Assembly (NCBI RefSeq): GCF_000878195.1
Contig: NZ_JXST01000051.1
Location: 1-38,019 of the forward strand
DNA length: 38,019 bases
Reading direction: 5' to 3'
DNA from: Mycolicibacterium llatzerense
Lineage (GTDB): Bacteria > Actinomycetota > Actinomycetes > Mycobacteriales > Mycobacteriaceae
In this document: positions 23,232-30,168 of the stretch, piece by piece
How positions within the stretch are numbered: the first letter of the stretch is position 1
Layout of the letters: every line of letters starts with the position of its first letter
Position numbers and translations under genes: made by a program
The notes under the pieces: model-generated
The model's database searches: none
What the model was told of the DNA's origin: nothing
Seen by the model: the letters and a program-made list of their open reading frames with translations, nothing else

Positions 23232-24314
23232 ATGACTAGCCAGGATGAGCGAGCTGAATCGATTGGCGCCTCCTACGCTTCGGCGGGGGTTGACATCGAG
23301 GCAGGCGATCGCGCTGTCGAATTGTTCAAGCCCTACGCCAAGAAGGCCACCCGGCCCGAGGTCCGGGGCGGCCTCGGAGGTTTTGCCGGCCTGTTCGGCC
23401 TGAAAGCTGGGTACCGCGAGCCACTGTTGGCCTCGTCGACCGACGGTGTGGGCACCAAACTCGCCGTGGCCCAGGCCATGGACAAGCACGACACCGTCGG
23501 CATCGACCTCGTCGCGATGGTCGTCGACGACCTCGTGGTGTGCGGTGCCGAGCCGCTGTTCCTGCAGGACTACATCGCCGTGGGACGCACCGTGCCCGAG
23601 CGGGTGGCCGAGATCGTCTCGGGCATCGCCGAGGGCTGTGTGCAGGCCGGCTGTGCCCTGCTGGGCGGCGAGACCGCCGAGCACCCGGGCTTGATGGAGC
23701 CGGACCACTACGACATCTCCGCGACCGGCGTCGGTGTCGTCGAGGCCGACGATCTGCTGGGCCCCGAGCGGGTCAAGCCGGGTGACGTGATCATCGCCAT
23801 GGCCGCGACCGGCCTGCACTCAAACGGCTATTCGCTGGCGCGCAAGGTCCTGCTCGACATCGACCGGATGAACCTGACCGCGCACGTCGAGGAGTTCGGC
23901 CGCACGCTCGGCGAGGAGCTGCTCGAGCCGACGAGAATCTACGCCAAGGACTGCCTGGCGCTGGCCGCCGAGACCAAGGTGAGCACCTTCTGCCACGTCA
24001 CCGGTGGTGGACTGGCAGGCAACCTGGAACGCGTCATCCCGCACGGCCTGACCGCAGAGCTGGACCGCGGCACCTGGACGCCGGCACCGGTGTTCCAGAT
24101 GATCGCTCAGCGCGGCCGCGTGGAGCGTGCCGAAATGGAGAAGACGTTCAACATGGGAGTCGGCATGGTCGCCGTCGTCGCGCCGGAGGACACCGACCGC
24201 GCACTGGCGATTCTGACTGCCCGGCACCTGGACTGCTGGACTCTGGGCACCGTGAACAAGGGTGGCAAGAGCAGCGTTCGCGCCGAGTTGGTGGGCCAGC
24301 ACCCGCGCTTCTGA
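23232..24314 (+). CDS. purM: Phosphoribosylformylglycinamidine cyclo-ligase
   Basis: AIR synthetase (360 residues), which closes the imidazole ring using ATP after the PurSQL step. Motifs typical of the PurM family: YASAGVDIEAGDRAVEL at the N terminus, STDGVGTKLAVAQ near residue 74, CALLGGETAEHPG, TGLHSNGYSLARKVLL and CHVTGGGLAGNLERV. The start at ATG 23232 is taken because the TANNNT element sits just before it and the protein length then matches the family; a GTG at 23208 would extend it by 8 residues over the promoter. It follows purF closely and may share its transcript. Confidence 0.96.
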   Translation: MTSQDERAESIGASYASAGVDIEAGDRAVELFKPYAKKATRPEVRGGLGGFAGLFGLKAGYREPLLASSTDGVGTKLAVAQAMDKHDTVGIDLVAMVVDDLVVCGAEPLFLQDYIAVGRTVPERVAEIVSGIAEGCVQAGCALLGGETAEHPGLMEPDHYDISATGVGVVEADDLLGPERVKPGDVIIAMAATGLHSNGYSLARKVLLDIDRMNLTAHVEEFGRTLGEELLEPTRIYAKDCLALAAETKVSTFCHVTGGGLAGNLERVIPHGLTAELDRGTWTPAPVFQMIAQRGRVERAEMEKTFNMGVGMVAVVAPEDTDRALAILTARHLDCWTLGTVNKGGKSSVRAELVGQHPRF

Positions 24315-24374
24315 CCAGACGAGTCATGCGCGGGGCTGGGCCTGCGGCCCTGATCTCAGGGCCGCACGTGGGGT

Positions 24375-24587
24375 CTAGTGACGCCAGTCGTCTTCGGGGA
24401 CGGCCCAGCGACCGACGGGCTCGTCGCCCGAGTCGTCGTCCAGGTCGTTATCGATGGCACTGGTGCTGTAACCAACGGTGTCGTTCGACAGCTCCCGTTG
24501 CAACCGACCGAAATCGGTCTGCGGTGAGCTGTACTTTAGGTCTCGAGCAACCTTGGTCTGCTTTGCCTTTGCCCGGCCGCGGCCCAT
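24375..24587 (-). CDS. DUF3073 protein, Rv0810c-like
   Basis: 70-residue hydrophilic protein. Residues 1-18, MGRGRAKAKQTKVARDLK, are strongly basic and the C-terminal half is acidic (DDDSGDEPVG), with a final WAVPEDDWRH. This is the DUF3073 family, conserved next to purM in actinobacteria; its role is unknown, though the basic start would allow nucleic-acid binding. Convergent with purM, with 60 bases between the stops. ATG at 24587 is the only sensible start. Confidence 0.85.
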   Translation of the reverse strand: MGRGRAKAKQTKVARDLKYSSPQTDFGRLQRELSNDTVGYSTSAIDNDLDDDSGDEPVGRWAVPEDDWRH

Positions 24588-24765
24588 GGGGGACCCCCTC
24601 GCGCAATAACGGAGCGGCCCGATGTGCAGGCGGCTCCGATCTGAGTGTGTTTATTGTCCTGCCGCTAGCTTACCGTGCCCGGCGGTCTCATGCTGGCAGG
24701 CCACCCTCCCCGGGCGTCGGAGGCGAATCAGTGCAGCGCTCGGGCCTGACCGGACGCGGTGGCAC

Positions 24766-25830
24766 CTAGCGGGCGCCGCCGCGCAGCCGGTCCACCGCAG
24801 CCCGGCCCGCACCGGCGGTCTGGTCCGCGTCCGGCAGCGAATCCGCGTCGATCGCGGCGGGCATCTCGGACTCGCCGCCCGTGGTCAGTTCGGTGTCCGC
24901 GGGCACGCCACGCTTGAGCAGCGCCAGCGCGATCGGGCCGAGGTCGACATGGTCCGCGACGGTGCCAAGGCGGCCGACCGTCCGGCCGCCGGCGAGCACC
25001 GGATCACCCGTCGCGGGACGGTCTTCGCCGCCGTCCAGGTGCAGCAGGACCAGCATGCGGGGCGGCTTGCCCAGATTGTGCACCCGCGCGACGGTCTCCT
25101 GGCCGCGGTAGCAGCCCTTGTCGAGATGCACGGCGCCGACGCCCGGCCCGCCGATCCAGCCGACCTCGTGTGGGATGGTCCGCTCGTCGGTGTCGACACC
25201 CAGCCGCGGCCGCAGCGCCGCCACGCGAAGGGCTTCGTAGGCCCACAGCCCGGCGGGCCGGACGCCCGCGTCCAGCAGCCGTTGCCGCCATGCCGGGGCA
25301 TCGGCCCGCGGCACCACCAGATCGATCTCCTGCGGCCCGACACGGCGTACGAAACCGCCGTCGGGCAGCGGGGCCGCGGTCCACTCGGCGTCCGGGGTCG
25401 GCAGGTCGAGTGCGTTGACGGCAGGCCCGAGCAGCGACAGCACCGCGAGGTCGGCGGGGTTCACCTCGACCTTGGACCAGAACACCATCTTGCGCAGGAA
25501 GTCGGCGAGCGGCTGCCCGCGCCACGACTCGGTGTCGAGCGTGGTGACGCCGCCGAGTTCGGTCTGCAACCAGTGGTCCTCGACGCGGCCCTGCAGATCC
25601 AGGCTGAGGTTCTGCACGACGGACCCCTCCGGCTGGGCGCTGACGTGCTGGCTGGAGATGGTGTGCAGCCAAGTCTGTCGTTCGGGGCCGGTGAGTTCGA
25701 TGGTCGCGCGGTGGCCGCGGTCCACAATGACGGCGTCGACGGCTGCACTGCGCTGCTCCCCGAGTGGGTCGCCGTAGTGCCAGACGGCGCCGGCGTCGGG
25801 TCCGGATTCAGGGGCGGGAACAGCGCTCAT
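24766..25830 (-). CDS. YgfZ/GcvT-like folate-binding protein, Rv0811c-like
   Basis: 354-residue cytoplasmic protein of the YgfZ family, which binds folate and supports iron-sulfur enzyme maturation (family knowledge). The family signature K-G-C-Y-x-G-Q-E is present as DKGCYRGQETVARVHN with Lys238, and the N-terminal folate-binding half includes VIVDRGHRATIELTGPERQ and a WLHTISSQHV segment. A C-terminal extension of about 25 residues is Ala/Gly-rich. ATG at 25830 is divergent from pabC, with 42 bases between the two start codons, also a folate-pathway gene. Confidence 0.88.
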   Translation of the reverse strand: MSAVPAPESGPDAGAVWHYGDPLGEQRSAAVDAVIVDRGHRATIELTGPERQTWLHTISSQHVSAQPEGSVVQNLSLDLQGRVEDHWLQTELGGVTTLDTESWRGQPLADFLRKMVFWSKVEVNPADLAVLSLLGPAVNALDLPTPDAEWTAAPLPDGGFVRRVGPQEIDLVVPRADAPAWRQRLLDAGVRPAGLWAYEALRVAALRPRLGVDTDERTIPHEVGWIGGPGVGAVHLDKGCYRGQETVARVHNLGKPPRMLVLLHLDGGEDRPATGDPVLAGGRTVGRLGTVADHVDLGPIALALLKRGVPADTELTTGGESEMPAAIDADSLPDADQTAGAGRAAVDRLRGGAR

Positions 25831-25859
25831 CCTTCGAGCCTAGTGAGTGCGGCTCCGAC

Positions 25860-25865
25860 TAGCCT
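25860..25865 (+). promoter_or_regulatory. -10 element of a leaderless pabC transcript
   Basis: TAGCCT with seven bases to the ATG at 25873. Confidence 0.5.
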
Positions 25866-25872
25866 TTTGCCC

Positions 25873-26676
25873 ATGACCCCGCCGCCGATCGTCGTCCCGG
25901 TCGAGGGCTGCCGGGCCTCGGTCCGCGTCGACGATCCGGTGTTCTCCCGCGGTGACGGCGTCTTCGAAACGGCGTTGGTGCGTGGCGGCGTCGTCTTCCT
26001 GCTCGACGAGCATCTGGCGCGGCTGACGGCGTCGGCTGCGCTGGCAGGCCTGCCGTGTCCCGATGCCGTCCGGTGGCGGGCGGCCGCGTCGGCCGCGGTC
26101 GGTCAGTGGCCCGAAGCGGAGGCCGTGCTGCGGCTGGTGCTCGGACGCGGTGTCGACGGTGTGGTGGCCTTCGTGATGATCTCCGCGGTGCCGGATCGCG
26201 TCGCGGCGGCCCGCCGGGAGGGGGTGGCAGCGGTGACGCTGGTGCGGCCGTACTGGCCGCTGGCTGCTACGAAATCGTTGTCCTATGCGGCGAATGTGGC
26301 CGCGCTGCGGCATGCCGAACTGGCCGGCGCGGGCGACGCGGTGTTCGTCGATGCCACGGGCGCGGTGCTCGAAGGGCCGCGGTCCGCGGTCGTGCTGGCG
26401 GTCTCCGGCTCCGGCGGCGAGCCGGTTCTGGTGACGCCGGACGCGTCGTCGATCCTGCCGTCGACGACGCAGCGCGCGCTGTTCGCGGCCGCCGCGGCGC
26501 GGGGTGTCGAGTGTGGGTACCGGCGGGTGACCGTGTCGGATTTGCTTGCCGCACAAGGTGTTTGGCTACTGTCGGCGATCACGCTGGCAGCCCGCGTGCA
26601 TACCCTGGACGGGCGCGCGTTGGCGGTATCGCCGTTCGAGTCGGTGGTCGCCGAGCTGATCGACGGGCAGTTCTGA
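25873..26676 (+). CDS. pabC: Aminodeoxychorismate lyase (class IV PLP enzyme)
   Basis: PLP-dependent fold-type IV enzyme, 267 residues, which releases pyruvate from 4-amino-4-deoxychorismate to give p-aminobenzoate for folate. The PLP lysine is Lys134 in ATKSLSYAANVAALRHAE. DPVFSRGDGVFETALVRGG near residues 21-39 and the downstream GAVLEGPRSAVVLA and ILPSTTQRALF segments are usual in the family. Branched-chain aminotransferases and D-amino acid transaminases share the fold, so the specificity is an inference from similarity to Rv0812 and the neighbouring folate-binding gene. The start at 25873 is set by the TANNNT element and divergent context; the frame is open upstream only across the neighbour. 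Confidence 0.85.
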   Translation: MTPPPIVVPVEGCRASVRVDDPVFSRGDGVFETALVRGGVVFLLDEHLARLTASAALAGLPCPDAVRWRAAASAAVGQWPEAEAVLRLVLGRGVDGVVAFVMISAVPDRVAAARREGVAAVTLVRPYWPLAATKSLSYAANVAALRHAELAGAGDAVFVDATGAVLEGPRSAVVLAVSGSGGEPVLVTPDASSILPSTTQRALFAAAAARGVECGYRRVTVSDLLAAQGVWLLSAITLAARVHTLDGRALAVSPFESVVAELIDGQF

Positions 26677-26692
26677 GCCCGAGAAAAATCGG

Positions 26693-26721
26693 TTGTCGGG
26701 GCTCGGACCTGGGAGTACGGT
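26693..26721 (+). promoter_or_regulatory. Promoter of an orphan plus-strand transcript
   Basis: TTGTCG (26693-26698), a 17-base spacer and TACGGT (26716-26721) form a good sigma-A promoter 16 bases after the pabC stop codon. Predicted transcription start is about 26727-26729. No long gene follows on this strand before the convergent nitrobindin stop. Confidence 0.6.
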
Positions 26722-26755
26722 CGCACGTACACAGGGAAGGAGGTGGTCCGACAAA

Positions 26756-26797
26756 TTGATTGAAACTTTGAGGACATGTGAGGTGGCTGCCCGCTAG
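26756..26797 (+). CDS. Short ORF (13 residues) with very strong Shine-Dalgarno
   Basis: TTG at 26756 opens MIETLRTCEVAAR, ended by two TAG codons in a row. The AAGGAGGTGG at 26737-26746 is nearly complete complement to the 16S rRNA 3' end and lies nine bases upstream, far better than most sites in this window. The peptide has one Cys. It resembles a leader peptide, yet nothing is downstream to regulate. Its last codons form the 5' side of the 9-bp stem of the RNA. Confidence 0.4.
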   Translation: MIETLRTCEVAAR

Positions 26798-26849
26798 TAG
26801 CGCCGGGTATTTCGTCCGAGCGCACTCGCGAAATCCCGCAGCCACCCGG

Positions 26850-26896
26850 CCCCCGAGCCTCCCGGTCTTGTCCAACCAGGAACCTTGGCTCGGGGG
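26850..26896 (+). terminator. Hairpin ending the orphan transcript
   Basis: CCCCCGAGCC (26850-26859) and GGCTCGGGGG (26887-26896) give a perfect 10-bp GC-rich stem with a 27-base loop, lying between the orphan transcript and the convergent nitrobindin gene. No T-tract; it could serve both strands. Confidence 0.55.
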
Positions 26897-26944
26897 TCGC
26901 CTCATGTCCGGGGTCGGCTGTGAACTGGCTGCGCCGCCGGAGTG

Positions 26945-27646
26945 TCAGCCGACGAAACGTGCCAGGCGCGCGGAGAGGTGCGGGGTCAAGCCGCCGTCGG
27001 CGTCCACGCGCTCTTCGACGTAGGCCAGGTCGCCGTTCTCGATGATTCCGTAGAGCCGCTTCGCGCCGCCGACCAGAACGCCCGACTTGCTGCGGGCCAG
27101 GGCATCGGTCGCCAGTTCCCAGGAGGCCTGGTTCAGCGGGCCACCGTAGAACAGCTCGACGTAGCCGGCCGAATGCGCCAGCAGTAGCTCGATGGCCTGC
27201 GACTCGTCCTGTCCGTGCGGGTCGGTCGGGTCGTTCACGAATCGCCAGTAGCCCGTCTCGCGCAGACCCGGACCGGCGTATTCGCCGTTCTCGTCGAGCC
27301 GCCAGGAGCGGGCATCCCAGTTGAGGTAGTCGTTGCCGTTGTGCGACACGATGATCTGCTGGCCGAACCGGTAGTCACCGGCGGCATCGCGGCCTTCGCC
27401 CTCGCCGCGCCAGACGCCGACCAGCGGCAGCAGAGCCAGGAGGGCGTCGTTGAAGTGCGCGCCTTCGCGCAGGTTGGCGGTATCGGCGGGCAGCGGCAGG
27501 TCGTCGAACCCGGGCACGTTGCGCGCGGCCGTGGCCTTGGCGCGATCGGCTGCCGCGGCGATGGCGCGGTCGCCGGAACTGGCCAGTGCGCCGAGCTCGG
27601 AGCTCGGATCGCCCGGGCCGTTTTCAGGGTCCGGGGCGGACGTCAC
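26945..27646 (-). CDS. Nitrobindin-like heme/fatty-acid-binding beta-barrel protein, Rv0813c-like
   Basis: 233 residues with a variable N-terminal region of about 65 residues and a single beta-barrel domain after it. The nitrobindin hallmark G-x-W-x-G-x-G is present as GVWRGEG at 77-83, followed by YRFGQQIIVSHNGNDYL. Family members bind ferric heme and can isomerise peroxynitrite; Rv0813c was first described as a fatty-acid-binding-like barrel. The start is GTG at 27646, which overlaps the TGA of the upstream 32-codon membrane ORF (GTGA), so the two are translationally coupled. The frame is open to 27865 but that would cover the upstream ORF and its promoter. Confidence 0.88.
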   Translation of the reverse strand: MTSAPDPENGPGDPSSELGALASSGDRAIAAAADRAKATAARNVPGFDDLPLPADTANLREGAHFNDALLALLPLVGVWRGEGEGRDAAGDYRFGQQIIVSHNGNDYLNWDARSWRLDENGEYAGPGLRETGYWRFVNDPTDPHGQDESQAIELLLAHSAGYVELFYGGPLNQASWELATDALARSKSGVLVGGAKRLYGIIENGDLAYVEERVDADGGLTPHLSARLARFVG

Positions 27647-27741
27647 AACTCGTCGGTGATCAGTCGGTACAGCGCGTAGAGCGCAAACCAGGTGATGGCC
27701 AGCGAGGCCACGACCAGCAGGATCTCGAAGAAAAGCACCAC
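27643..27741 (-). CDS. 32-residue single-span membrane peptide
   Basis: Two adjacent GTG codons (27741 and 27738) open a frame reading VVLFFEILLVVASLAITWF, then ALYALYRLITDEL. Almost the whole peptide is one transmembrane helix with a short polar C terminus. Its TGA overlaps the nitrobindin GTG. TAACCT at 27750-27755 (minus strand) is eight bases before the first GTG, so the peptide starts a leaderless two-gene message. Below usual annotation size limits. I believe similar short proteins occur in related mycobacteria but cannot verify this here. Confidence 0.65.
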   Translation of the reverse strand: MVLFFEILLVVASLAITWFALYALYRLITDEL

Positions 27742-27749
27742 GGGGAGAC

Positions 27750-27755
27750 AGGTTA
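27750..27755 (-). promoter_or_regulatory. -10 element of the membrane peptide/nitrobindin transcript
   Basis: TAACCT on the minus strand, eight bases upstream of the GTG at 27741; leaderless spacing. Confidence 0.5.
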
Positions 27756-27870
27756 CTCGCGATGCCGGTGTGACGTGCGCCGCACCGGCCGGGAAATGCG
27801 ACGAGCGGCCGCATCGGCACACCAGGGCATGAAGTCCGGGTACCGATACGGCCGCTCGCGGCCAAAGAAA

Positions 27871-28173
27871 CTAGGCGACCTTGACGTCGACCTCGTGGAT
27901 ACCGGCACCGGTCGGGGCCACCACGGCGTCGCCGTTGCCGACCTTGGACAGTGCACGCAGCGTCCAGGTGCCGGGGGCGGCGAAGAACCGGAAGTCACCG
28001 GTGGCCGATGCGACGACCTCGGCGGTGAACTCGTCGGTGCTGTCCAGCAACCGCACGAACGCGCCACCGACGGGCTGGCCCGAGCCGTCGACGACGCGGC
28101 CGGTGATGACGGTTTCCTTCTCCAGATCAACGCTGGCCGGCAGCGTCAGGCCTTGCTTGGGTGCAGAGCACAT
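27871..28173 (-). CDS. sseC: DUF1416 protein SseC
   Basis: 100-residue protein almost the same as M. tuberculosis SseC from memory (MCSAPKQGLTLPASVDLEKE, TVITGRVVDGSGQPVGGAFV, GAGIHEVDVKV). It has a carboxypeptidase-regulatory-like beta-sandwich fold and is always found beside CysA rhodanese genes, so it probably serves sulfur metabolism in an unknown way. The start at 28173 gives the exact family length; it comes one base after the CysA stop (TGATATG). The frame is open 27 bases further upstream. Confidence 0.9.
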   Translation of the reverse strand: MCSAPKQGLTLPASVDLEKETVITGRVVDGSGQPVGGAFVRLLDSTDEFTAEVVASATGDFRFFAAPGTWTLRALSKVGNGDAVVAPTGAGIHEVDVKVA

Positions 28174-28174
28174 A

Positions 28175-29011
28175 TCAGTTTCCCAACTCGATCGGGGCAC
28201 CCACCAGGGAGCCGTATTCGGTCCAACTGCCGTCGTAGTTCTTTACATTCCGGTGGCCGAGCAATTCCTGCAGCACGAACCAGGTGTGCGACGAACGCTC
28301 ACCGATGCGGCAGTACGCGATGGTCTCCTTCTCGCCGTCGAGGCCGGCGTCGGCGTAAATCTTGGCCAGCTCCTCGTCGGACTTGAAGGTGCCGTCGTCG
28401 TTGGCGGCCCGGCTCCACGGCACGTTGATGGCGCTCGGCACGTGGCCGGGGCGCTGGCTCTGCTCCTGCGGGAGGTGAGCCGGAGCCAGAATCTTGCCGG
28501 AGAACTCGTCGGGGGAACGCACGTCGACCAGGTTCTTGGTGTTGATCGCGTCGATCACCTCGTCGCGGAACGCGCGGATGCTGTTGTCGATCGGCTTGGC
28601 CTCGTACGACTTGGCAGCGCGGACGGTCGCGTCCTTGACCAGTGGCCGGTCGTCGAGCTCCCAGCGCTTGCGGCCGCCGTCGAGCAGCTTGACGTCGCCA
28701 TGGCCGTACAGCTTGAAGTACCAGTAAGCGTAGGCCGCGAACCAGTTGTTGTTGCCGCCGTACAGGACGACGGTGTCGTCGTTGCTGATGCCCTTGTCGG
28801 ACAACAGCTTCGAGAACTGCTGCTGGTCGACGAAGTCACGCTTGACCGAGTCCTGCAGATCATCGCGCCAGTCCAGCTTGACGGCGCCGGGGATGTGCCC
28901 CTCGTCGTCGTAGGCGCTGGTGTTCTCGTCGACCTCGACGAACACCACGCCGGCGGTGTCGAGGTTGTTCTCGGCCCATTCGGTCGAGACCAGGACGTCG
29001 GAACGTGCCAT
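28175..29011 (-). CDS. cysA2: Thiosulfate sulfurtransferase (rhodanese) CysA
   Basis: 278-residue two-domain rhodanese that moves a sulfane sulfur from thiosulfate to an acceptor through a cysteine persulfide. The C-terminal domain carries the active loop CRIGERSSHTW with catalytic Cys234. The N-terminal domain is inactive as usual (VVFVEVDENTSAYDDEGHIP, with no Cys at the loop position). Despite the name it is not the sulfate-transport ATPase CysA. It lies between the DUF4395 and SseC genes on one transcript with a polycysteine leader peptide far upstream, so cysteine supply probably controls its expression. Confidence 0.95.
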   Translation of the reverse strand: MARSDVLVSTEWAENNLDTAGVVFVEVDENTSAYDDEGHIPGAVKLDWRDDLQDSVKRDFVDQQQFSKLLSDKGISNDDTVVLYGGNNNWFAAYAYWYFKLYGHGDVKLLDGGRKRWELDDRPLVKDATVRAAKSYEAKPIDNSIRAFRDEVIDAINTKNLVDVRSPDEFSGKILAPAHLPQEQSQRPGHVPSAINVPWSRAANDDGTFKSDEELAKIYADAGLDGEKETIAYCRIGERSSHTWFVLQELLGHRNVKNYDGSWTEYGSLVGAPIELGN

Positions 29012-29049
29012 GTACGAATTCCTTTCGGTTGCTTTTGAGCTCTAGCGGG

Positions 29050-29517
29050 TCAGGTGGCGGGGATCGCCGTGCGGCGCAGTCGCGCCACCAGTGGGTAGAT
29101 CTGGCAGCCAAGGCAGATGCCGAAGGCGGCGTTGAGGAATGCGGCGATCAGCGCGAAGGCGGTGGCACCCAGGCCGAGGGCGGTGATGCCCGTCGCGAAG
29201 CCGACGGTACCGGCGATGGCGAACAGCAGCCCGACGAGCTGGGCGAACTTCAGCGGCGCGGCCGGTTCCTTCTCGGTCACCGGTGCCAGCCGCGGCGCGA
29301 TGAAGGTGGCGAAGATGCGGCCGTACGGGTGCTTGCGCGGTCCGCCGACCGCGCCGATCGCGAACACCACGGCCTGAATGCCGAGAATCACGGCTGCGGC
29401 GATCGGGCTCGCGGCCGATACCAGCAGCGCAGCGATCAGCACGCCGGTGGTGACCCAGGCTGCGAAGCGGGGTCCACGCACGTCGACCTGCGGGGTTTCG
29501 ATGGAATTGTCTGACAT
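29050..29517 (-). CDS. DUF4395 membrane protein
   Basis: 155 residues, with four hydrophobic segments (about residues 19-36, 38-56, 89-111 and 114-130). CLGCQIYP near the C terminus has a Cys-x-x-Cys that could take part in thiol or sulfur chemistry. DUF4395 proteins are typical neighbours of rhodanese genes in actinobacteria. The ATG at 29517 is supported by AGGAG (29525-29529) seven bases upstream. First full-length gene of the operon DUF4395-cysA2-sseC; the leader region at 29518-29713 contains a polycysteine ORF and a hairpin just before the ribosome site. Confidence 0.88.
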   Translation of the reverse strand: MSDNSIETPQVDVRGPRFAAWVTTGVLIAALLVSAASPIAAAVILGIQAVVFAIGAVGGPRKHPYGRIFATFIAPRLAPVTEKEPAAPLKFAQLVGLLFAIAGTVGFATGITALGLGATAFALIAAFLNAAFGICLGCQIYPLVARLRRTAIPAT

Positions 29518-29518
29518 G

Positions 29519-29589
29519 GGAAAGCTCCTGTTGTTGGTAAACGGAGGCGGCCGCAGAGTCTGATTCGCGGCCCGCCGCGGAAAGCTCCT
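29519..29589 (-). promoter_or_regulatory. Candidate attenuation region before the sulfur operon
   Basis: GGCGG-CCGC/GCGGCCGCC-type stem (29546-29554 with 29567-29576, nine pairs and one bulge, 12-base loop) stands just upstream of the DUF4395 ribosome site. An 11-base repeat, GGAAAGCTCCT on the plus strand, occurs at 29519-29529 and 29579-29589, so the real AGGAG site has an upstream copy 60 bases away. The complementary GCTCC beside the upstream copy could pair with either. This gives alternative folds that ribosome progress on the polycysteine ORF could select. Confidence 0.4.
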
Positions 29590-29620
29590 CGGAGCGCAAC
29601 ACGAAACGACGGCGCGACTC

Positions 29621-29713
29621 TCAGCAGCTACAACAACAACAGCAACAACCCGCAACGCGGCACAGATCAACTGCGCGACGCTTGGTGAGCAGGAGCTCGC
29701 GGGGGGACAACAC
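29621..29713 (-). CDS. Polycysteine leader peptide (leaderless uORF) of the sulfur operon
   Basis: GTG at 29713 opens a 30-codon frame: MLSPRELLLTKRRAVDLC, RVAG, then six Cys codons in a row, Ser, Cys and TGA at 29621. TAAGCT lies seven bases before the GTG, the leaderless arrangement. Polycysteine leaderless short ORFs that act as cysteine-responsive attenuators have been described in mycobacteria ahead of sulfur genes, and DUF4395-cysA2-sseC lies directly downstream. Inference: low Cys-tRNA stalls the ribosome on the Cys run and opens expression. The TTG/CAA repeat visible at the DNA level is explained by these codons. Confidence 0.8.
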   Translation of the reverse strand: MLSPRELLLTKRRAVDLCRVAGCCCCCCSC

Positions 29714-29720
29714 GGCAGAC

Positions 29721-29726
29721 AGCTTA
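29721..29726 (-). promoter_or_regulatory. -10 element of the polycysteine leader/sulfur operon
   Basis: TAAGCT on the minus strand, seven bases before GTG 29713, located in the 29-base gap after the thioredoxin gene; the -35 must lie in or near that gene's end. Confidence 0.6.
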
Positions 29727-29742
29727 CCCAACGACGGGGTGC

Positions 29743-30168
29743 TCAAGCCAACAGCGGTAGCAGGGCATCCCGCAGGTCAGCGGATTTCGGGACCCCCGCG
29801 GTGCGGTACCGCTGCTGCCCCGAGGCGTCGAAGATGAACGTCGTCGGCAGTGAGAGCACCGACAGTCGTCGGGCCGCAACAGGATTGGCGTCCAGGTCGA
29901 TCTCGACGTGCGCGACCTCGAGCTCGTCGCACACCTGGTCGACGACGCGGCGGACGGCCGCGCACGGTCCGCACCACGTTGCGCTGAAATGTACGACGGT
30001 CGGGCCGGTGGTGGACAGGCCGAGATCGGAGTTGTCGTTTTCGGCGGACGGTTCGGCCGGCGGGACTTCCTTCATCAGCCCGGCACGCAGGGTGAGCAGC
30101 CGGCCGACGATGTACGCGATCCCGAGGGCGGCGACCAGGACCGTCAGCACCAGAACGGTGGAGTTCAT
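29743..30168 (-). CDS. Membrane-anchored thioredoxin-like protein (ThiX, Rv0816c-like)
   Basis: 141-residue thioredoxin-fold protein. Residues about 4-24 form a membrane segment (VLVLTVLVAALGIAYIVG). A linker follows, then the thioredoxin domain with the active site WCGPC at 65-69 in VVHFSATWCGPCAAVRRVV and the cis-Pro in SLPTTFIF. The domain may face the cytoplasm or the outside, which the sequence does not settle. The start overlaps the LmeA stop (ATGA at 30165-30168), indicating one transcript from lmeA. Confidence 0.9.
   Translation of the reverse strand: MNSTVLVLTVLVAALGIAYIVGRLLTLRAGLMKEVPPAEPSAENDNSDLGLSTTGPTVVHFSATWCGPCAAVRRVVDQVCDELEVAHVEIDLDANPVAARRLSVLSLPTTFIFDASGQQRYRTAGVPKSADLRDALLPLLA

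Larger units (their letters stand above)
26727..26896 (+). ncRNA. Candidate structured small RNA containing a short ORF
   Basis: About 170 bases between promoter and terminator. A 9-bp stem GGTGGCTGC/GCAGCCACC (26782-26790 with 26838-26846) encloses two hairpins. The first is CGCT/AGCG with an AGT loop (26792-26802). The second is GGG-ATTTCG/CGAAATCCC with a one-base bulge (26805-26814 with 26829-26837), capped by CGAG/CTCG. Together they make a three-way junction. The 13-codon ORF at 26756-26797 runs into the 5' arm and its stop lies in the small hairpin, so translation and folding must compete. No downstream gene lies on this strand. I do not recognise the RNA family. Pairing was worked out by eye. 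Confidence 0.45.

Noticed and set aside
29630..29655. CAA/TTG microsatellite-like repeat
   Set aside because: Explained by the run of Cys codons of the polycysteine leader peptide; not a CRISPR or independent repeat.
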